From: an uncultured Oscillospiraceae bacterium
GTDB lineage: Bacteria; Bacillota; Clostridia; Oscillospirales; Oscillospiraceae
Assembly (NCBI GenBank): GCA_947630345.1
Contig: CANRHF010000026.1
Coordinates: forward strand, 1 to 15,685
DNA: 15,685 bases
Direction: 5' to 3'
A program made the translations under genes and the position numbers. Positions 5,749-13,375 of the stretch are shown here, piece after piece; within the stretch, counting starts at the first letter, position 1; each line of letters begins with the position of its first letter. The notes beneath the pieces are model-generated. The model had not been told where the DNA came from. It made no database searches and worked only from the letters and a program-made list of their open reading frames with translations.

Positions 5749-5787
5749 GCCCACAAACGACTACCATCGCTTGTGGGCATTGTTTTT
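5749..5787. terminator. Bidirectional terminator; serves tRNA-Ser on the minus strand
   Basis: GCCCACAA (5749-5756) pairs with TTGTGGGC (5771-5778). On the plus strand it is followed by ATTGTTTTT, on the minus strand by TTACTTTTTA. A third element, TTGTGGG (5732-5738), could pair with 5750-5756 instead, giving two mutually exclusive hairpins. The hairpin begins 9 nt after the tRNA 3' CCA on the minus strand, so it most simply ends the tRNA transcript. Confidence 0.75.
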
Positions 5788-5874
5788 GGCGGAGAGAGAG
5801 GGATTCGAACCCTCGGAACCTTTCGGTTCACAGCTTTTCGAGAGCTGCACCTTAAACCGCTCGGACATCTCTCC
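5787..5874 (-). tRNA. tRNA-Ser(CGA): tRNA-Ser (anticodon CGA)
   Basis: On the minus strand an 88-nt gene folds as a class II tRNA. The acceptor GGAGAGA (5874-5868) pairs with TCTCTCC (5797-5791). The anticodon stem is CAGCT/AGCTG with loop CTCGAAA, anticodon CGA (plus-strand 5838-5840). The long variable arm is GAACC-GAAA-GGTTC, and the T arm is GAGGG-TTCGAAT-CCCTC. The discriminator G and an encoded CCA end at 5787. The long variable arm and CGA anticodon identify serine (UCG codons). Two truncated tRNA-Ser 5' halves lie upstream in the same transcription unit, and the accessory island abuts its 3' end, as expected for an integration hotspot. Confidence 0.97.
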
Positions 5875-5918
5875 AGTTATATCTTCAACATCGGCTCTCA
5901 AAAGTGCTTTGGAAAAGC

Positions 5919-5940
5919 GAGAGAACTGATGGAGAGAACT
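5919..5940. repeat. Short tandem direct repeat (GAGAGAACT, 13-nt period)
   Basis: GAGAGAACT occurs at 5919-5927 and 5932-5940 in the spacer upstream of the tRNA-Ser gene. It shares GGAGAGA with the tRNA acceptor strand. The repeat is small and may be incidental. Confidence 0.5.
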
Positions 5941-5966
5941 ACAACATATTTACTTTTCAAGGATAG

Positions 5967-5998
5967 CCGAAAACCCTTGTAAAATCAAGACTTTTCGG
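5967..5998. repeat. Hairpin in the tRNA-Ser leader
   Basis: CCGAAAA (5967-5973) pairs with TTTTCGG (5992-5998), and inside it CTTG (5976-5979) pairs with CAAG (5986-5989), with a 2x2 internal loop. No T-run follows on either strand, so it is not a typical terminator. It could be a precursor-processing structure in the tRNA transcript. Confidence 0.5.
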
Positions 5999-6025
5999 AG
6001 GGAGCTGTCCAAAGTGGTGTTTCGT

Positions 6026-6065
6026 TTTCGAGTCAGGCCCGTTATGACCACTTCGATACACCTCC
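6026..6065 (-). pseudogene. tRNA-Ser(CGA) 5' half, copy proximal to the intact tRNA
   Basis: On the minus strand this gives the acceptor strand GGAGGTG, TA, a D-stem TCG/CGG around a 12-nt loop containing GG, then G, CCTGA and the anticodon loop CTCGAAA. That is exactly tRNA positions 1-38 of a serine tRNA with anticodon CGA. It then breaks into unrelated sequence (ACGAAACACC). No variable arm, T arm or acceptor 3' strand follows, so it cannot be a functional tRNA. It differs from the distal copy at one internal base. Confidence 0.8.
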
Positions 6066-6101
6066 ATATTCAATTTTCAAGCCGGAGCGTACCGAAAAAT
6101 G

Positions 6102-6144
6102 TGATTTCGAGTCAGGCCCGTTATGACCGCTTCGATACACCTCC
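6102..6144 (-). pseudogene. tRNA-Ser(CGA) 5' half, distal copy
   Basis: This has the same 40-nt tRNA 5' half as at 6026-6065, followed by TCA. That extends the anticodon stem by three pairs before the sequence diverges (CATTTTTCGG). With four further flanking bases the two copies form a 44-bp direct repeat (6026-6069 and 6105-6148, two mismatches, 79-nt period). It lies about 30 nt downstream of the promoter at 6211-6183, so it should be transcribed. Confidence 0.8.
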
Positions 6145-6182
6145 GTATGGGGCGGGCGGGGAAAGCGCCCAGCGTGTTAGAT

Positions 6183-6211
6183 ATTATAGCAGTTTCCCGG
6201 GAAAAAATCAA
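6183..6211 (-). promoter_or_regulatory. Strong promoter of the tRNA-Ser locus
   Basis: On the minus strand, -35 TTGATT (6211-6206) and -10 TATAAT (6188-6183) are separated by 17 nt, with TGC before the -10. The predicted transcript starts near 6176, passes through both tRNA halves and the intact tRNA-Ser, and ends at the hairpin at 5778-5749. No other good minus-strand promoter is evident before the tRNA. Confidence 0.8.
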
Positions 6212-6220
6212 GGCTTTTCC

Positions 6221-6254
6221 AAAAGAATCCGGCGCGGGGAAGTTTCCGCGCCGG
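6221..6254 (-). terminator. Intrinsic terminator after the pseudouridine synthase gene
   Basis: CCGGCGCGG (6229-6237) and CCGCGCCGG (6246-6254) form a perfect 9-bp GC-rich stem followed on the minus strand by ATTCTTTT. It lies about 100 nt after the stop of the RluA-family gene and just before the tRNA locus promoter. The stretch 6255-6354 between it and the gene holds nothing else I recognise. Confidence 0.75.
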
Positions 6255-6354
6255 AGGATCTGGATGGATTGACTTTTTCGGGCAAACCGCCCAATCATTT
6301 TATGTAAATCTCAAGAAAAAAGCAATCGAAATTTGCGGAGAAATCCGCCGCGTT

Positions 6355-6987
6355 TTATCGGGAGAACCGGTCCCAGGGCGGCTCCGCTGGGGGCGGCAGG
6401 CGGAAGGCCATGGGCGCGCCCGTTTCGGGATGGCGGAACGTCAGGGCGTAGGACCACAGCGCGATGGGCACCGGTTCGCCCCGGCCATATCGCTGGTCGC
6501 CCACCAGGGGCAGCCCCCGGCTGGCAAACTGCACCCGGATCTGATGGGTACGCCCGGTTTCCAGACGGATGGCGACCTTGGTCAGTCCCGCCGCCGTATC
6601 GATCCGGCGGTAGGTCAACACCGCCTCCTTCACATCCTTCCCCGGCTCCCGGACCACCTGGGTGGTGTGGGTGTACCGGTCCCGATAGAGCAGGTCCCGC
6701 ATTTCCCCGGCGGGCGGGAGGCTTCCGTTCACCACGGCCAGGTATTCTTTCCCAAAAGTCCGATCCTCCACCTGGGCGGACAGGGCCCGGGCGGTCTCCC
6801 GGGAGCGGGCCAATACCATCAGGCCGCCCACCACCCGGTCTAAGCGGTGGACGGTGCGGATCTCGGCTTTTGGGTTCTCCAGAGCGGCCCGAAGCAGCTC
6901 CGGCAGCCCCCCAGGTTCGTCGGTGGACAGTACGCCCCGGGGCTTGACGCAGACCAACAGCTGAGGATCCTGATAGAGAATGTCCAT
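6355..6987 (-). CDS. RluA-family pseudouridine synthase
   Basis: This protein of 210 residues, starting MDILYQDPQLLVCVKPRGVL, has the RluA signature RTVHRLDRVVGGL with the catalytic Asp at residue 50. Further on it has LETGRTHQIRVQFASRGLPL and GDQRYG, both conserved in the family. It isomerises uridine to pseudouridine in rRNA or tRNA; the target site cannot be told from sequence. There is no N-terminal S4 domain, so it is a short single-domain form. I chose ATG 6987 over an in-frame upstream start because AGGAGG (6998-6993) lies 5 nt before it and the homology begins there. It follows malQ on the same strand after about 105 nt containing a hairpin. Confidence 0.9.
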   Translation of the reverse strand: MDILYQDPQLLVCVKPRGVLSTDEPGGLPELLRAALENPKAEIRTVHRLDRVVGGLMVLARSRETARALSAQVEDRTFGKEYLAVVNGSLPPAGEMRDLLYRDRYTHTTQVVREPGKDVKEAVLTYRRIDTAAGLTKVAIRLETGRTHQIRVQFASRGLPLVGDQRYGRGEPVPIALWSYALTFRHPETGAPMAFRLPPPAEPPWDRFSR

Positions 6988-7011
6988 AGCGGCCTCCTGA
7001 ATTATTAGAAT

Positions 7012-7038
7012 CTTTCCCCGACCGAAGGCCGGGGAAAG
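7012..7038 (-). terminator. Hairpin after malQ, possible terminator
   Basis: Arms 7012-7023 and 7027-7038 pair with one mismatch around a GAA loop. On the minus strand it is followed by ATTCTAATAAT, a poor T-tract. It lies between malQ and the pseudouridine synthase gene and probably reduces read-through rather than stopping it. Confidence 0.5.
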
Positions 7039-7092
7039 AGGCTGTCTCATGAAAAATTAGCAAGTTTTCCCAGCCAGGAGGCGGGGACAACT

Positions 7093-8592
7093 TTATATCT
7101 CCGGAGCCTTGGAAAGCCGGCGGAAGGTGGCGGTGTACTGCCGCAGCTTTTTCGCCAGGGCGGGAGAGGCCTGACCCGGCAGCATCCGCCATACCCAGTT
7201 GCCCCCCAGAGTGCCGGGAATATTGGTACGGGCGGCAGCGGGAAGCTCCAGAAGGTCCTGCATCTGGCTGACGAACAGCTCCGAGCCGGCGCCCATGCCC
7301 GCCCGGATCATGCCCCAGCACCAGCCCTCCTCGGGAGTGATGTGCATATACGCCTGGGCAAAGGCCCGCTCCTTGGGGGTCAGGCTGTCCACCCAGCCTA
7401 AGACGGTTGGATTGTCGTGGGTGCCGATATAGCAGACGCTTTTTTCCCCGCAGTGGTGGGGCATATAGTCGGAATCCCCATCCACGTCGAAGCCAAATTG
7501 GAGGATCTTCATTCCGGGGAAGCCGGAGCCGTCCAGCAGAGCCCGGACCTGGGGCGTAATATAGCCCAAATCCTCAGCGATGAAGTTCAAATCAGGGAAC
7601 CGGGCCAAGAAAACGGACACCAGATCCATCCCCGGGCCGGGGCGCCAGTGGCCCAGCTTGGCGGTGGTGTGGCCGTAGGGCACGGCCCAGTAGCTTTCAA
7701 AGCCCCGGAAATGGTCGATGCGGATCACGTCGTAGAGCTTTTTCGCGCCCTCCACCCGGCGAATCCACCAGCCGTAGCCGTCGTTTGCCAGGGCCTCCCA
7801 GTTGTACAAAGGATTGCCCCAGAGCTGCCCGTCGGCGGTGAAGGCGTCCGGGGGAACGCCGGCCACCTCCGTGGGCATCCGGTTTTCATCCAGCTGGAAA
7901 AACTGGGGACTTTCCCATACGTCGGCAGAGTCCATGGCCACATAGATGGGCAGGTCGCCGATGAAGGAGATGCCCTGCTCGTGGGCGTAGGCCCGGAGGG
8001 CGTCCCACTGCCGGAAGAACAAATACTGCAAGAAGACGTAAAAATCCACCTGGGATTTTAGAGCCTCGGCATAGGCCGCCAGCGCCTCGGGCCAGCCCAG
8101 CCGGATGCTTTCGTCGGGCCACTGGGTCCAGCTGACGCTGCCGAAGTGGTCCTTGATCGCCATGAACAGGGCGTATTTTTCCAGCCATTCCCGATTTTCC
8201 CACCGGAAGGCGTCCAGCTCCTCCCAAAGGGCGTCTCCGCACCGGTCAAAGGCCCTGCGCAGCAGACGGAATCGTGTCCTGTAGAGCAGGCCGTAGTCCA
8301 CTTGCTCCGGGTTATCCCCCCAGGATTCCGCTTCCACCTCTTCCCGGGTCAGAAGATTGTCCCGGATCAGCAGGTCCAGGTCAATGAAATAAGGGTTTCC
8401 GGCAAAGGTGGAGAAGCTGGAATAAGGGCTGTCGCCATAGCTGGTGGGGCCCAGAGGCAGGATCTGCCAGTATTTTTGCCCGGCCTGGGAAAGAAAGTCC
8501 ACAAATTCATAGGCGCTTTTGCCCAGGGTGCCGATCCCGTAGGGGGAGGGCAGGGCGCTGATGGGCAGAAGCACGCCGCTGCTGCGCTGCAT
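7093..8592 (-). CDS. malQ: 4-alpha-glucanotransferase (amylomaltase, GH77)
   Basis: This 499-residue protein has the usual length of bacterial MalQ. It opens with RSSGVLLPISALPSPYGIGT and DSPYSSFSTFAGNPYFIDL, both hallmark GH77 segments. Catalytic residues are visible: nucleophile Asp293 in RIDHFRG, acid/base Glu340 in IAEDLG, and Asp393 in GTHDNPT. The cytoplasmic enzyme transfers alpha-1,4-glucan segments between maltooligosaccharides, acting in glycogen, starch and maltodextrin use. No other maltose gene is adjacent, so it appears to be a stand-alone unit. ATG 8592 is preceded by AGGAAAGGA (8610-8602), with a promoter at 8671-8643. Confidence 0.97.
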   Translation of the reverse strand: MQRSSGVLLPISALPSPYGIGTLGKSAYEFVDFLSQAGQKYWQILPLGPTSYGDSPYSSFSTFAGNPYFIDLDLLIRDNLLTREEVEAESWGDNPEQVDYGLLYRTRFRLLRRAFDRCGDALWEELDAFRWENREWLEKYALFMAIKDHFGSVSWTQWPDESIRLGWPEALAAYAEALKSQVDFYVFLQYLFFRQWDALRAYAHEQGISFIGDLPIYVAMDSADVWESPQFFQLDENRMPTEVAGVPPDAFTADGQLWGNPLYNWEALANDGYGWWIRRVEGAKKLYDVIRIDHFRGFESYWAVPYGHTTAKLGHWRPGPGMDLVSVFLARFPDLNFIAEDLGYITPQVRALLDGSGFPGMKILQFGFDVDGDSDYMPHHCGEKSVCYIGTHDNPTVLGWVDSLTPKERAFAQAYMHITPEEGWCWGMIRAGMGAGSELFVSQMQDLLELPAAARTNIPGTLGGNWVWRMLPGQASPALAKKLRQYTATFRRLSKAPEI

Positions 8593-8642
8593 AAGCCTCG
8601 ATCCTTTCCTGACGGATTTTGTTCCGTAAAATGTTACAAGTC

Positions 8643-8671
8643 ATTTTAACAAGCCGGCGGGGGAAAGTCAA
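8643..8671 (-). promoter_or_regulatory. malQ promoter
   Basis: On the minus strand, TTGACT (8671-8666) and TAAAAT (8648-8643) are 17 nt apart. The leader is about 45 nt and contains a small inverted repeat (ACGGA 8612-8616, TCCGT 8623-8627), a possible operator or leader hairpin. It is divergent from the smc promoter. Confidence 0.65.
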
Positions 8672-8815
8672 TCGGCACCCGAAAACCCGGCGTTTTTTTG
8701 GAGAAAACTTATAAGGAATGGGCATAGTATTTGGCGAATCTGCCGGCAAAGTGCCGCCGACGCCGGTCAGATTAAAAAAACTGGGGCCGGGTTTGGAAAA
8801 ATGAAAAAGAACACC

Positions 8816-8844
8816 TTGCATTTTTCCCCATTTACCGGTATAAT
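8816..8844 (+). promoter_or_regulatory. Promoter of the smc-ftsY operon
   Basis: TTGCAT (8816-8821) and the perfect TATAAT (8839-8844) are separated by 17 nt. The predicted start near 8851 gives a leader of about 30 nt to the smc GTG. It is the only good promoter seen before the six-gene operon. Confidence 0.8.
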
Positions 8845-8879
8845 AAATCGATCATTTCTATGAAAAACGAGGTCGTGCC

Positions 8880-11800
8880 GTGCATCTGAAATCTTTAGAG
8901 GTTCAGGGCTTCAAATCCTTCCCGGACAAGACCCTCCTGCGCTTCGGCGGGGACATCACCGCCATCGTCGGCCCCAATGGGTCGGGAAAATCCAATATTT
9001 CCGACGCCATCCTTTGGGTCCTAGGGGAGCAGAGCAGCAAAACCCTCCGGGGCGGTCGGATGGAGGATGTAATCTTCGGCGGCACCCAGAAGCGCTCCGC
9101 CCTGGGCTTTGCCGAGGCGACCTTGACGCTGGACAATTCCGACCGGGCGCTCCTTTATGACGCCGACGAGGTGATGATCACCCGGCGGTACTACCGCTCC
9201 GGCGAGAGCGAATATTATGTAAACAAACAATCCGCCCGGCTTCGGGATATCAATGAGCTGTTTATGGACACCGGTCTGGGCCGGGAGGGCTACTCCAATA
9301 TCGGCCAGGGCCGGATCGACGAAATACTATCTCTGAAAAGCGCCGACCGGCGGGAGATCTTCGAGGAGGCGGCGGGCATCTCCAAATATCGCCACCGCAA
9401 GGAGGAGACCGAGCGGCGGCTGGCCGCCACGGAGGACAATCTCCTTCGGATCGGGGACAAGGTCTCCGAGCTGGAGCTTCAGCTGGAGCCCCTGCGGGAG
9501 CAGTCGGAGAAGGCCAAGACCTATCTGGCTTTCAAGGACAGCCTTCGCTCCGTGGAGGTGGCGGTGTGGATGGACAGCCTGGACCGGCTCTCCGCCGCCG
9601 CCAAAAAGGCGGAGGAGGACTACGCCTCCGCGTCCTTTGTTTTGAAGCAGGCCCATGAGGACTTAGACCGGCTCTATGCCCAGGCAGAAGAGATGGGTTC
9701 CCTGCTCCGGCAGAAGGACGAACAGCTGGAGTCCGCCCGGGCCCAAGTGGCGGCTCTGGAATCCGGGGGCCAGCAGCTTACCGGGCAGATGACGGTGCTT
9801 CAGGGCAGCCTGGAGAACAACCGGGACAACATCCGCCGAATCCAGGAGGAGCTGCGCAGCCAGCAGGACCGCAGCGGCGGCGTCGAAGGGCAGCTTTCCC
9901 AGGCCCATGCCCGGGTGGACGATATTGCAGGACTGCTGGAGGAAAAGAAAAACGCTTTAGCAGCCCTGGACCGGGACCTGGCGGCCATGACCGCCAACGC
10001 CCAGGGGCTGACCCGCCGGTTTTTGGAGCTGCGGGAGCAGGAGACCGGCCTGACCGCCCAGCTGGCGGGCCGAGAGGCGGATCTGCGGGCGCTGTTCGCA
10101 GGGATGGAGGAGAGCCGCCGTCGGCGGGACACCCTGGTTTCCGATCTTTCCAGCGGCGCGCTGCGGGAGCAGAATGCCCAGGGGGATCTGGACGACTGCC
10201 GCCGGGCGCTGTCCGGCGCCCGGGAGGAAGCGGCGGCCGCCGCCAACGCGGTGGCGGGCTATGAGTTGCGGCTTTCCAAGCGCCAGGCCCGCTGGGAGGA
10301 GCTGGACCGGGCCGCCCGGGCCCAGTCCGGGGCGCTGGAGGGGATCCAGGCCAAGCTGCGGGTCTTCCAGGCCATGGAGCGGGACTATGAGAACTATCAA
10401 AAATCCGTCAAGCTGGTGATGCGGGAGGCCCAACGGGGCGCTTTAAAGCACATCCACGGCCCGGTGTCCCGGCTGATTCGGACGGAGGACGCCTATACCA
10501 CCGCCATCGAGATCGCCCTGGGCGGGGCGCTGCAGCAGATCGTAGTGGATACCGAGGCGGACGCCAAGGCCGCCATCGGCTACTTAAAGCGCACCGGCGG
10601 CGGGCGGGCCACGTTTTTGCCCATCTCCGCCGTGAAGGGCCGGACCCTGGAGGAGCAGGGCCTTTCCGCCTGTCCAGGATTTGTAGGCGTCGCGTCCTCC
10701 CTGGTGCGCTGCCGGGAGGAATACCGGCAGATCATCGAGAATTTACTGGGCCGCACGGTGGTGGCGGAGGATCTGGACCGGGCCATTGCCATGGCCAAGC
10801 GCTATTCCAGCCGCTTCCGGATCGTCACCCTGGACGGCCAGCTGATGAACCCCGGCGGGTCCATGACCGGCGGCTCGGTCAGCAAGGAATCAGGCCTTTT
10901 GTCCCGGGCCAACGAGGTGGAAAAGCTCCAGGCCCAGGCGGAGAAGGCCCAGGCGGCGCTTTCCGCCGGGCAGCAGGCGCTTCAGGAGGCCTTGCGGCTC
11001 CGGGAAGAGGCGGCGTTCCAGCTCACCGGGGAAAAGGACCGGCAGCGGGAGGCGGAGGACCAGGTACTTCGGCTCCAGGGCCAGGAAAAACAGTATGAGG
11101 TCCTCTTGCAGGCCATCCGGGACGCCCAGGCCGCCGCCCAGCGGGAAAAGGACGCTTTAGACGCCCGGGAGCGGACCGACCGGGAGCAGTACGCCGCCCA
11201 GACCGGCAAGATCCAGGTCTTGCAGGAGCAGCTGGCCCAGACCCGCCAGACGCTGACGGAGCTGGAGGGCAGTCAGAGCCAGACCGCCCAGGCGGTGGAG
11301 GCGATCCATGAAAAAATGACCGGTCTCCGGGCGGAGGAAGCCGCCCTGGAGGCGGAGCGGACCACCGCCCAGGGGCATATCCGGGATTTGGAAGATCTGC
11401 GGAGGGCCATGGCGGGGGACCGGGACCAAAAGCTGGCCCTGATCGCCTCCCTGGAAGCCGAGTGCGGCAGCCTGGAGGACCGGATCGCGGAAAAGTCCGG
11501 CGACCGAGACCAGACGGAGCGGCGGACGGAAATGGCGCGGCAGGAGCTTGCCGGGCTTTTAGCGGACCGGGCCCAGACCGAGGCGGAGAAGACCCGCTCC
11601 GAACGGGAGGCCCAGGACAAGAATAAGGATATTCTCACCATGGAACGGGCCTGTGCCCTTCTGGAGCAGAAAAAGCTGGCCTCCGACATGGAGGAGCGGC
11701 AGATCGTGGACAGGCTGTGGGACAGCTACGGTCTCACCCCCGGCACCGCCGGGGCGGTGCGGGGAACGATAGAGTCCGCCGCCGCGGGAAACCGGCAGAT

Positions 11801-12449
11801 CGCCGAGCTCAAGCGGAAGATCGCCGCCCTAGGCACCCCCAACTTGGGGGCGGTGGAGGAATACGCCCGGGTGAAGGAACGCTACGACTACCTTTCCACC
11901 CAGCGGGACGATGTACAGACCTCCAAGCGGGAGCTGGAGAGCATCCTCAAGGACATCACCCAGGAGATGACCGGCATTTTCCTCCGGGAATTTCAGAAAA
12001 TAAACGAGTATTTCGGCAAAACCTTTGCCGAAATGTTCGGCGGGGGCAGGGGACAGCTTCTTTTGGAGGACCCCGGCGAGCCGCTCTCCTGCGGCATTGA
12101 GATCCGAGTCCAGCCCCCCGGCAAGCAGGTCAAGACCATCACCCTGCTCTCCGGCGGGGAGAAGGCGTTCGTGGCCATCGCCCTGTATTTCGCTATTTTG
12201 AAGGTGCGGCCCACGCCGTTTTGTATGCTTGATGAGATCGACGCGGCCCTGGACGACCGGAACGTGGAGCGGTTCGCTTCGTATCTCCACAACCTGAGCC
12301 AGAACACCCAGTTCATCGTAATCACCCACCGCCGGGGCACCATGGAGGCCTCCGACGTGCTCTACGGCGTGACCATGCAGGAGCAGGGGGTTTCCAAGCT
12401 GCTGCGACTGGATCTGAATCAAATGGAGCAGTATTTGGGTATTCTATAA
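8880..12449 (+). CDS. smc: Chromosome segregation SMC ATPase
   Basis: This 1189-residue protein has the full SMC layout. The Walker A is GPNGSGKSNISDAI at 31-44. A Gln-loop/Arg region is followed by long Glu/Gln/Arg/Ala-rich coiled coils (about 170-510 and 680-1000). A globular hinge at about 520-670 ends in NPGGSMTGGSV. The C-terminal ABC signature is LSGGEK (1090-1095) and the Walker B is MLDEIDAALDD (1116-1126). SMC dimers with ScpA/ScpB condense and segregate chromosomes. The start is GTG 8880 with GAGGT about 7 nt upstream, and the conserved start MHLKSLEVQGFKSF fits. It heads the operon and is followed by ftsY after 10 nt, an order common in Firmicutes. Confidence 0.98.
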   Translation: MHLKSLEVQGFKSFPDKTLLRFGGDITAIVGPNGSGKSNISDAILWVLGEQSSKTLRGGRMEDVIFGGTQKRSALGFAEATLTLDNSDRALLYDADEVMITRRYYRSGESEYYVNKQSARLRDINELFMDTGLGREGYSNIGQGRIDEILSLKSADRREIFEEAAGISKYRHRKEETERRLAATEDNLLRIGDKVSELELQLEPLREQSEKAKTYLAFKDSLRSVEVAVWMDSLDRLSAAAKKAEEDYASASFVLKQAHEDLDRLYAQAEEMGSLLRQKDEQLESARAQVAALESGGQQLTGQMTVLQGSLENNRDNIRRIQEELRSQQDRSGGVEGQLSQAHARVDDIAGLLEEKKNALAALDRDLAAMTANAQGLTRRFLELREQETGLTAQLAGREADLRALFAGMEESRRRRDTLVSDLSSGALREQNAQGDLDDCRRALSGAREEAAAAANAVAGYELRLSKRQARWEELDRAARAQSGALEGIQAKLRVFQAMERDYENYQKSVKLVMREAQRGALKHIHGPVSRLIRTEDAYTTAIEIALGGALQQIVVDTEADAKAAIGYLKRTGGGRATFLPISAVKGRTLEEQGLSACPGFVGVASSLVRCREEYRQIIENLLGRTVVAEDLDRAIAMAKRYSSRFRIVTLDGQLMNPGGSMTGGSVSKESGLLSRANEVEKLQAQAEKAQAALSAGQQALQEALRLREEAAFQLTGEKDRQREAEDQVLRLQGQEKQYEVLLQAIRDAQAAAQREKDALDARERTDREQYAAQTGKIQVLQEQLAQTRQTLTELEGSQSQTAQAVEAIHEKMTGLRAEEAALEAERTTAQGHIRDLEDLRRAMAGDRDQKLALIASLEAECGSLEDRIAEKSGDRDQTERRTEMARQELAGLLADRAQTEAEKTRSEREAQDKNKDILTMERACALLEQKKLASDMEERQIVDRLWDSYGLTPGTAGAVRGTIESAAAGNRQIAELKRKIAALGTPNLGAVEEYARVKERYDYLSTQRDDVQTSKRELESILKDITQEMTGIFLREFQKINEYFGKTFAEMFGGGRGQLLLEDPGEPLSCGIEIRVQPPGKQVKTITLLSGGEKAFVAIALYFAILKVRPTPFCMLDEIDAALDDRNVERFASYLHNLSQNTQFIVITHRRGTMEASDVLYGVTMQEQGVSKLLRLDLNQMEQYLGIL

Positions 12450-12459
12450 GGAGTAAAGT

Positions 12460-13365
12460 ATGGGATTTTTTGAAAAGATCAAGCAGGGCCTGGCCAAGAC
12501 CCGGGACGCCATGGCCGCCACCCTGGGCAGCGTGTTCTCGGGGTTCAGCCAGCTGGACGACGACTTTTTCGACGAGCTGGAGGAGAGCCTGATCCTGGCG
12601 GACATCGGCGTGGAGACCTCCGCCCGGGCGGTGGAGCGGCTCCGCGGGCAGATTCGGGAGCGACATCTCAAGACCCCCCAGGAGGCCAAGGACGCCCTGA
12701 AAGACATCCTGACAGAAATGGTGGACGTGGGGAGCCCGGAGCTGAATCTGCATACCAAACCCGCGGTGGTGCTGGTGATTGGCGTCAACGGGGTGGGCAA
12801 GACCACCACCATTGGAAAATTGGCTGCCCAGATGGTGTCTCAGGGGAAAAAGGTGCTGCTGGTGGCGGGAGATACCTTCCGGGCCGCCGCCGCCGACCAG
12901 CTGGAGATCTGGGCCGGCCGGGCCGGCGCGGAGATCGTGCGGCAGCGGGAGGGCGCGGACCCGGCCGCCGTGGTGTTCGACGGCCTCCAGGCCGCCAAGG
13001 CCCGGGGAACGGACGTGGTACTCATCGACACCGCCGGGCGGCTTCACAACAAGCAGAATCTGATGAACGAGCTGAACAAGATCAGCCGGGTGGTGAGCCG
13101 GGAGCTGCCCGACGCGGACCGGGAGGTGCTGCTGGTGCTGGACGGCACCACCGGCCAGAACGGCCTGGCCCAGGCCAAGCAGTTCAAGGAGATCGCCGGC
13201 GTTACCGCCATCGCCTTGACGAAGCTGGACGGCACCGCTAAAGGCGGCATGGTCATCGCCGTGGCGGACAATTTGCAGATCCCCGTGAAATTCGTGGGCG
13301 TGGGGGAGCAGGCGGAGGACCTGATGCCCTTTAACCCCCGGGAATTTGTGGACGCCCTGCTGTGA
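12460..13365 (+). CDS. ftsY: Signal recognition particle receptor FtsY
   Basis: This 301-residue GTPase of the SRP family has a helical N domain (about 1-95) and a G domain with G1 GVNGVGKT (108-115), DTFRAAA (138-144), DTAGR (190-194), TKLDG (254-258) and the C-terminal GVGEQAEDLMPF. It receives ribosome-SRP complexes at the membrane for co-translational insertion. The acidic N-terminal A domain of enteric FtsY is absent, as usual in Gram-positives. AAGGAG lies just before ATG 12460. The gene sits 10 nt after smc and 10 nt before rdgB, so it is within one operon. Confidence 0.98.
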   Translation: MGFFEKIKQGLAKTRDAMAATLGSVFSGFSQLDDDFFDELEESLILADIGVETSARAVERLRGQIRERHLKTPQEAKDALKDILTEMVDVGSPELNLHTKPAVVLVIGVNGVGKTTTIGKLAAQMVSQGKKVLLVAGDTFRAAAADQLEIWAGRAGAEIVRQREGADPAAVVFDGLQAAKARGTDVVLIDTAGRLHNKQNLMNELNKISRVVSRELPDADREVLLVLDGTTGQNGLAQAKQFKEIAGVTAIALTKLDGTAKGGMVIAVADNLQIPVKFVGVGEQAEDLMPFNPREFVDALL

Positions 13366-13375
13366 GGTGAAGGCT

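Noticed and set aside
6333..6947. Long plus-strand Pro/Arg/Gly-rich frame opposite the pseudouridine synthase
   Set aside because: A shadow frame of GC-rich coding DNA; the minus-strand gene has clear catalytic motifs.
8860..8889. Nine-codon frame (MKNEVVPCI) overlapping the smc start, possible leader peptide
   Set aside because: No ribosome binding site of its own and no attenuator hairpin follows; the overlap with the GTG start is likely chance.
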